From Cynocephalus volans (taxonomy: Eukaryota; Chordata; Mammalia; Dermoptera; Cynocephalidae), in assembly GCF_027409185.1 (NCBI RefSeq), contig NC_084463.1, positions 71,967,852 to 72,031,851 of the forward strand: a stretch of 64,000 nucleotides of DNA, read 5' to 3'. Of this stretch, positions 58,763 through 64,000 are shown in pieces. The notes under the pieces are model-generated. The model ran no database searches. It was not told the origin of the DNA and was given only the letters and a program-made list of their open reading frames with translations. Both the position numbers and the translations under genes were made by a program. Within the stretch, counting starts at the first letter, position 1. Every line of letters starts with the position of its first letter.

Positions 58763-59037
58763 TGAAAGGAAGAGTCAACACCAGTTGATTATCCACCGGA
58801 GAGAGCCCGTTTATTAGGCAGCACACACACACATATATAGGGCTTTAAGGGGAAAGCTGATTGGCTTAAAATACAATCCCTACTTAGCATACCACATGGG
58901 GTGAGCTGATTGGTGTGCGATTCGCACCGGCGGGAAGGAGAATACAGAAGAGAAGGGCAACCAGTGCCATGATGGGGTGTGGCCGAGAAGGGCTTATGTG
59001 ATGGGGTGTGATCCCTTGGGGCATTTGGGTTCTTACA
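58763..59037 (-). repeat. 5' LTR of the provirus
   Basis: 275 bp. On the minus strand there is a TATATA at 58839-58834 and an AATAAA at 58815-58810, only about 20 nt downstream. The LTR is therefore very compact, with the polyadenylation signal close to the expected cap site. Confidence 0.93.
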
Positions 59038-59042
59038 GTTAT

Positions 59043-60085
59043 AAAACTCATGAGTAATGCAATATTCAAGTTGAATAAAAATTACTTTTGAATAATCCTT
59101 AACTTGTCAATACTCGAAGACTTGGAAGCTGCAAAGTGAAGAATAAATTATTTTAATCTCTCTTTGTCTTTCAGCTGAGTTCTCCCTTTCTCCAGGGCAA
59201 GGGCAAGCTCCTATTTGCTTGGGGGAGAGGGGAAGAGCAGGAAGGAAGGAGTTGAGCCTGGGAGGGGCTTGTACAATGGGACACATAAATGTAGTTCTGT
59301 CTCTCTCTGGCAACGTACATACATTTGGTTCCACTGAAGTTAACAGTGTGTGCAATGCAAATCTACTTATAATTTTCCTTAAGAATTAAATCAAATAACA
59401 TTAAAAGACTTAAAGCTGTCTCTGCTATGCCCCAGTGTGACAACTCAGAAGCAACTACTGCAACATATCTGTCTTCTGTATCCACCTTCGTTTCTCTAAA
59501 TATGTGTTTATTGATTTATTTCTTGATGTACCTATTCTATACATTATCTAGTGACTTCTCTTAAAACAGTGGTTAGCTCTATTACATTCCCAATCTTCCA
59601 CCCCTTTTTTCCTACACTCCATTTATTTATATCATAATATTTTTTTACTAAATCAATAGTGTTTACATCTTTAATTATGTAAATATTGTTTACTTCTAAG
59701 TCAGATAGTCTACTATGATTAAATTTCTATTTACATACAACTTTCTGGTATTCCTAAAAAGGTTTGTTGTTTGGTGGTTTTTTTTAAGTTAGTGATTGCT
59801 TTATTTATCACTGCTTGGTTTTCTAAGTGCCCATTCTCAGTTTTTTCAAATGTTCCAGCTGATTTGATGTGTACCTATCGATAATTATTCAGCTCTAATG
59901 CTAGCCAAACATTTGATTTAGTTATATGGTTTTTTTTTCTCCTTGAGGGTGAAGTTGTCCACCTAGCTCTAATCAGAACTGGCAGCTTCCTAGCCCTGAT
60001 GAGATGTTTATCCTGCAACTTCCCCTTCACTTCTCTTCTGTATGTCCTGCTTCCCAGATACCCTGTCTTTCTTTCTTGTTTTACC
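59043..60085. other. No recognised feature
   Basis: AT-rich intergenic DNA downstream of the provirus; no supported gene. An 82-codon open frame at 59107-59355 has no recognised homology. Confidence 0.4.
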
Positions 60086-60089
60086 CCGT

Positions 60090-60690
60090 CAATTTTTGAA
60101 CCATATTCTGCAGTAACTTCCTGAGAAAGAAGAATCTATTTCTTCCTGAAATAAATTTTTGACTTCTCATGTATCTTGATTGATAGATTGGTTGGGTATA
60201 GAAATCTAAGTTAAAGTCATTTCCCATTAGAATTTTGAAGATATTTCTCCACTGTCTTCTAGAATCCTATATTCTAGACATTTGCACTCCCATCCTCTGA
60301 TTGTGACCTGTTTTTTCTCCCTTTATCTCTGTTTTTCTGAAATTTCAAGGTAATGTGCCTTGATGTGGGCCTCTGCATTTGTTGATCTAGGTAACTGGTG
60401 CCTAGAAGCTCTCAGCCTTCAATGAAGGGAAATTTTCTTTTATATATCTATTTATCTATCTCTATATAAATAAATAGATAGATTTTTTTTTTAAAGATAA
60501 TTTCTTCCTCTCTGTTTTCTCAGTTCTCTCTTTCTAGAACTCATCTTGGTTGGATGTTAGTTCTCCTGGATTGATCTCCAATTTTCTTATCTCTTTATTT
60601 TTCCGTTTTTTTACCTCTTAATCTTTTAGCTCTATCTTCTGGACAATATTCTTCACTTAATCTATTACTTATATTTTTAAAAAATTAGCC
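60090..60690 (-). mobile_element. L1M/HAL1 ORF1-type relic
   Basis: ATATTTCTCCACTGTCTTCTAG, TTTCTAGAACTCATCTTGGTTG and CTCCTGGATTGATCTCCAAT correspond to antisense ORF1 sequence of old L1. The equivalent region of the intact L1 is near 23920-24000. A palindromic (TATC)n-like stretch interrupts it at about 60440-60485. Confidence 0.5.
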
Positions 60691-61650
60691 AATTTCATTT
60701 GTATCAGTCATGGTACTTAATTGCAATCATGAGAAGCAAAGCTGGCTAATTAAGCAGAAAGGGAACGTACTTAAAACATCTGGGGTAGCTTATACAATAT
60801 TTGTAAGACAAAAGAATAGACTTGGAGATACAATAGCCAAGAAGCCAGAATACCATAAATACCTTACAAAACTTGATCTATAAAGACACTATGGTCACCA
60901 TCATTGGACATAGCACAGTTTGCACTGCTGTTGCCACCAATGCTGGGTACTGAGTGTCATCACCAAAATCTCCACCAGTCTATTGCAGGAAGCTGAAAGT
61001 ATCTGCAACCACAACTATCAGATTCACCAAAATGATCTGTGCAGTCCTTGAGTCTTCCTATTACTCAATGCTAATTCGAAGTCTGGAGAAGCTGACCATG
61101 CCCTGGTTGCAAACAAATGCTTGGCATTTTCAATTTCAGTATCGGAGGCTGGCTATGCCTCATAAAGTAGGGAATCCCCCAAACATAGGATAAGGATTCA
61201 GAGGTTGGACAGAAACAAAGGATGAAAATGTCCAACGGAGTCTACACTTTGATCTGTTCTATACCAATATTCACCCTTCTTCTACACTTACACTTCTAGA
61301 AACATGCTCCTATATAGCATAATACAACCAACAGTACCTTTTCCAACTGAAAACATGCTCATCCTTTACCCTAGTATTTAAAAAGTAGTCAACCCAAAGT
61401 GTCATTATTCTATGTTGTGTCCATTCCAAGACAAGGATCTCTGAGTGATGTTCATTCTCCTCTGGTTATGTCCTGATTCCATCTTTCATTCCATATACTT
61501 GAAATTGTAAAAATGACCATAATAAACAAATATAAAGCAGTAGAAGATGCGGAAGAAAGTAAAGAACGGAAGACAATTAGTTCAACTGTCTAAGAAACAT
61601 AACACAAGAAAATATTGGTAGATTCTACTGTCCTTATTTCTCCAAATGAC
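60691..61650. other. No recognised feature
   Basis: Intergenic sequence without a repeat or gene that I can name. Confidence 0.4.
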
Positions 61651-61654
61651 TATG

Positions 61655-62145
61655 AAGCTTGCGGTGGGCTAAAAAATAGCTCCCCAAGTACATGTCCACA
61701 TCCTAATGTCTGGAACCTGTATATGTTACATTATTTGGAAAAAGAGTTTTGGTTGCAATTAAATTAAGGACCTTGTGATAAGAAGACAGTCCTGGATTAT
61801 CAGTGTGGGCATTAAGTCCAATCATAAGTGTCCTTATGAGAAGCAGAGGAACACTTAACACAGACAGAAGAGGAAAAGTCAGTGTGCCCACAGAGGCAGA
61901 GATTGCAATGATGTGGCCACAAGCCAAGGAATGCCAGCAGCCACCAGAATCTGGAGAAGGCAAGGAATGTACCCTCCCCCTAGAGCCTCTGAGGGGAACG
62001 TGGCCTTGCTGACACCTTTATTTTGGATCAGTGAAACTGATGACAGACTTCTGGCCTCCAGAACTGTAAGAGAATAAATTTTCAGTGTTTTAATCAACCA
62101 AGCTTTTAAGAATTTCTTACAGCAGCCAAAGGAAATGGATACAAA
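61655..62145 (+). mobile_element. MaLR (MLT1-type) solitary LTR
   Basis: CATGTCCACATCCTAATGTC, AAGTGTCCTTATGAGAAG, GGCCACAAGCCAAGGAATGC, GCCTCCAGAACTGTAAGAG and TACAGCAGCCAAAGGAAA follow the MLT1 LTR order on the + strand. Confidence 0.7.
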
Positions 62146-62149
62146 GCTA

Positions 62150-63825
62150 TAGAAGTACTTAGGATTTCCCTTCTCTGCTGTTAGACATAGAAGTCTGTAT
62201 TTCTCAAATGCTCCTCAGGAGATTCTGAACATTATTCAGAGTTTTACATGATTTCTCTGGTAGAAGAAGCATCTGCTAAAGGGGTCACTCCTTCACCACA
62301 CCAGATATTTCCTTCTGCAGGAAGAAGCTCCACTAGCTTTAACACTTCTGATCAGTCCACGTTCTCACTAACTGGTGAATTTGGGAGGATAACATAGGCA
62401 TGCACAGTCCAATCCCTCCCTTTTAGCCTTTGTTTTGGAGATAGCTGTCTGCATGAAGGTTCTTATACTTGGAGAGCTGGCTTTTAACTGTTATAATCTG
62501 AACAAGAGGCTTTTAAGTCTAGGCCATACAGTGTTTTGACTTTTATGGGCTAATTCCACAGGCAGAACTTGACCCATGAGTGGTTTCAGAGAAATGGCAA
62601 TTGGAGGTCCCTTGGGCCTCAGCAAAGACATTGGAGCCCACAGGTCTCAGCAAAAGCACCAGAGAATGTTTGGTGAGAGGACTTCAGCCAGAGGCTGGCA
62701 AAAAACTCTGACTGCTCTGTCTTCAGAGAAGTTATTGGCATGTATTAGGCACAGGCAGCCTCCAAGCATTGGCAAAAGCAGTTCACCCTTAACTACACGT
62801 AACAATCTGGGTTAGGAGTAGGACCTTTGCACATACCTTGGAATATGCTGGAAGACCTGAGCCAGTAGGAACATCTGAGGCTAGGGTTCAGTCATAGGGA
62901 AATGCAAGTCTTTCTTTCCATCAGCCTTTTAGGTGTTAATGATACAACATAATATAACATATATAATGATATATCTGTTTCTTTTAAACTGAAAGGAAGG
63001 TAAATCCATGTGCACTACAAGGCACAAGGGAGGTTCTAGCTTTGAATCATTTGTGTCTGGCCTACATAAGAAGCACTAAATTGGCTGTCCCAACTTCCAT
63101 TCTACATTCCCAAGGGGAGAACTGCAACAAGGCCTAACCTTGAATTAACGGGCCTTGTACCTGGACTCAAGAATCATCCCCATTCAGTGGTACCACATTT
63201 GGTTAGTTTCGTATAAGGAAGAAACCTTCCTCAGGAGGCAGTTTTCTCTGACTGAAACAACCTTATAGCTAGAGGGAGTGGTTTTAGCCACTTGGCAGAG
63301 TGCTTTCTCATGGACAGAAACTATACCTGAATGCAAGAAAGAACCCACACTCATATTAACACTGGGGTACAAGAAACACAATGGGGAAATGTAATGTAGG
63401 AGGTTTTGTACATAGAAGATGTGAAATAAAGACTACTCACAAGTCCCAAAGACTGGACAGCTGTCATTGCAAATTTCTAAACTTTTCAAGGAGACAGTGA
63501 TATTTCAAATGCTACTGTGTTGGAGAAGAGAATATACCTATAGGTGGATATTCCTCCAAGGTATGGTAGATACACAAGGTCACAATCATTTCTCTTGGAG
63601 GTTTCTCCTACTCAGCTCTGGTTCACAGTGTGCACTATTAAGAAGATTCTGGAGACTCAGAAATTGACCTTCTCATGTCTTAGAGAAGTTAAAACAAAGA
63701 CTTTCTCTTTCTACTTTTTACTCAGGAAACTTGGAGTCTTTGGTGATATAAAATACTGAATTCTAGGGAAATAACTGTCCCTGGGATAATTGCTCTATGA
63801 CCTGAAAATTGAGTGTTGGGTTTTT
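62150..63825. other. No recognised feature
   Basis: Intergenic DNA to near the window end. No MMP20 exon could be found on either strand. Confidence 0.4.
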
Positions 63826-63990
63826 TTTTTGTTCCTTTTTTTTTTTTTTTTTTGGTGGGTGTGGCTGGTACTGACACATGTATGCTGCATATTAAGATGA
63901 AGTACCAAAGTTGTCAACCATGACAACTCTGGCATCCCTGAAGGACCGACACCCCAGCCAGTGAGAGGATTCCTGGGCTGTAGCTGCAGA
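63826..63990 (-). mobile_element. Possible worn SINE with poly(T)
   Basis: A poly(T) run (63833-63854) followed by GGTGGGTGTGGCTGGTACTG resembles a CYN tail end in reverse, but the rest is not clearly tRNA-like. Confidence 0.25.
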
Positions 63991-64000
63991 AGGAGCCAAC

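Larger units (their letters stand above)
51825..59037 (-). mobile_element. Gammaretrovirus-like (ERV1) provirus, tRNA-Phe primer, defective
   Basis: 7.2-kb insertion read on the minus strand as LTR-leader-gag-(deletion)-pol-env-LTR, flanked by the 5-bp duplication GTTAT (51820-51824 and 59038-59042). Both LTRs have TG...CA ends. A tRNA-Phe-like primer site lies two bases inside the 5' LTR, and a polypurine tract adjoins the 3' LTR. Gag, pol and env remnants are in the expected order, with frameshifts, stops and one large internal deletion, so it cannot make virus. Pol motifs, the env CX6CC and the envelope layout place it among class I elements. The family name is unknown to me. Confidence 0.9.

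Noticed and set aside
15783..64000. First exons of MMP20 downstream of MMP27
   Set aside because: Synteny predicts MMP20 on this side, but no signal peptide or cysteine-switch exon was found; the gene probably begins beyond the window.

Overview
This is a mammalian nuclear genomic window. The species is most likely a colugo (flying lemur, Dermoptera). Three or more copies of a short tRNA-Ile-like SINE with A and B boxes and a poly(A) tail are present (3109-3262, 42551-42669, 50940-51108). They look like the CYN family, which as far as I know is restricted to colugos. Several lines agree with a placental mammal: MIR, L2, MER5A, MER2 and MaLR relics, nested L1 elements, and one ten-exon gene.

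The only host gene I can support is MMP27 (matrix metalloproteinase 27), on the + strand, 5331-15782. Its ten coding exons join in phase into an uninterrupted 1542-nt reading frame (513 aa). Signal peptide, cysteine switch, HExxHxxGxxH zinc site, Met-turn, hemopexin cysteines and the MMP27-type hydrophobic C-terminal tail are all readable. In mammals MMP27 lies between MMP8 (on its 5' side) and MMP20 (on its 3' side), so the 48 kb after the gene is probably the MMP27-MMP20 intergenic interval. No MMP20 exon was found.

Layout: 1-1.8 kb, HAL1/L1M ORF1-type relic split by a MER2 DNA transposon. 2.9-5.0 kb, decayed L1 ORF2/3' end with a CYN SINE inside. 5.3-15.8 kb, MMP27, with an L1 3' stub in intron 2 and a GC-rich tandem-repeat retroposon in intron 8. 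16.8-33.5 kb, a nest of L1 elements on both strands. It includes a nearly intact full-length L1 (minus strand; 5' end at 25971) that appears to have carried about 1 kb of 3' flank with it, and an L1-like short chimeric retroposon present in two copies. 33.6-51.8 kb, intergenic sequence with MIR, L2, MER5A, MaLR, mariner-like and CYN relics, plus two CTCF-like motifs in divergent orientation. 51.8-59.0 kb, one minus-strand gammaretrovirus-like (ERV1) provirus with paired 275-bp LTRs, a 5-bp target duplication, a tRNA-Phe primer site and decayed gag, pol and env. In it gag is fused in frame to reverse transcriptase by a large internal deletion. 59.0-64.0 kb, intergenic sequence with an L1M/HAL1 ORF1 relic and a MaLR LTR.

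There is no bacterial-style system, CRISPR array or operon. The most informative points are the transduction-bearing L1, the chimeric L1-derived family, the tRNA-Phe provirus with its in-frame gag-pol deletion, and the intron 8 VNTR retroposon. Family names for repeats come from recognition by eye, not from a database search.
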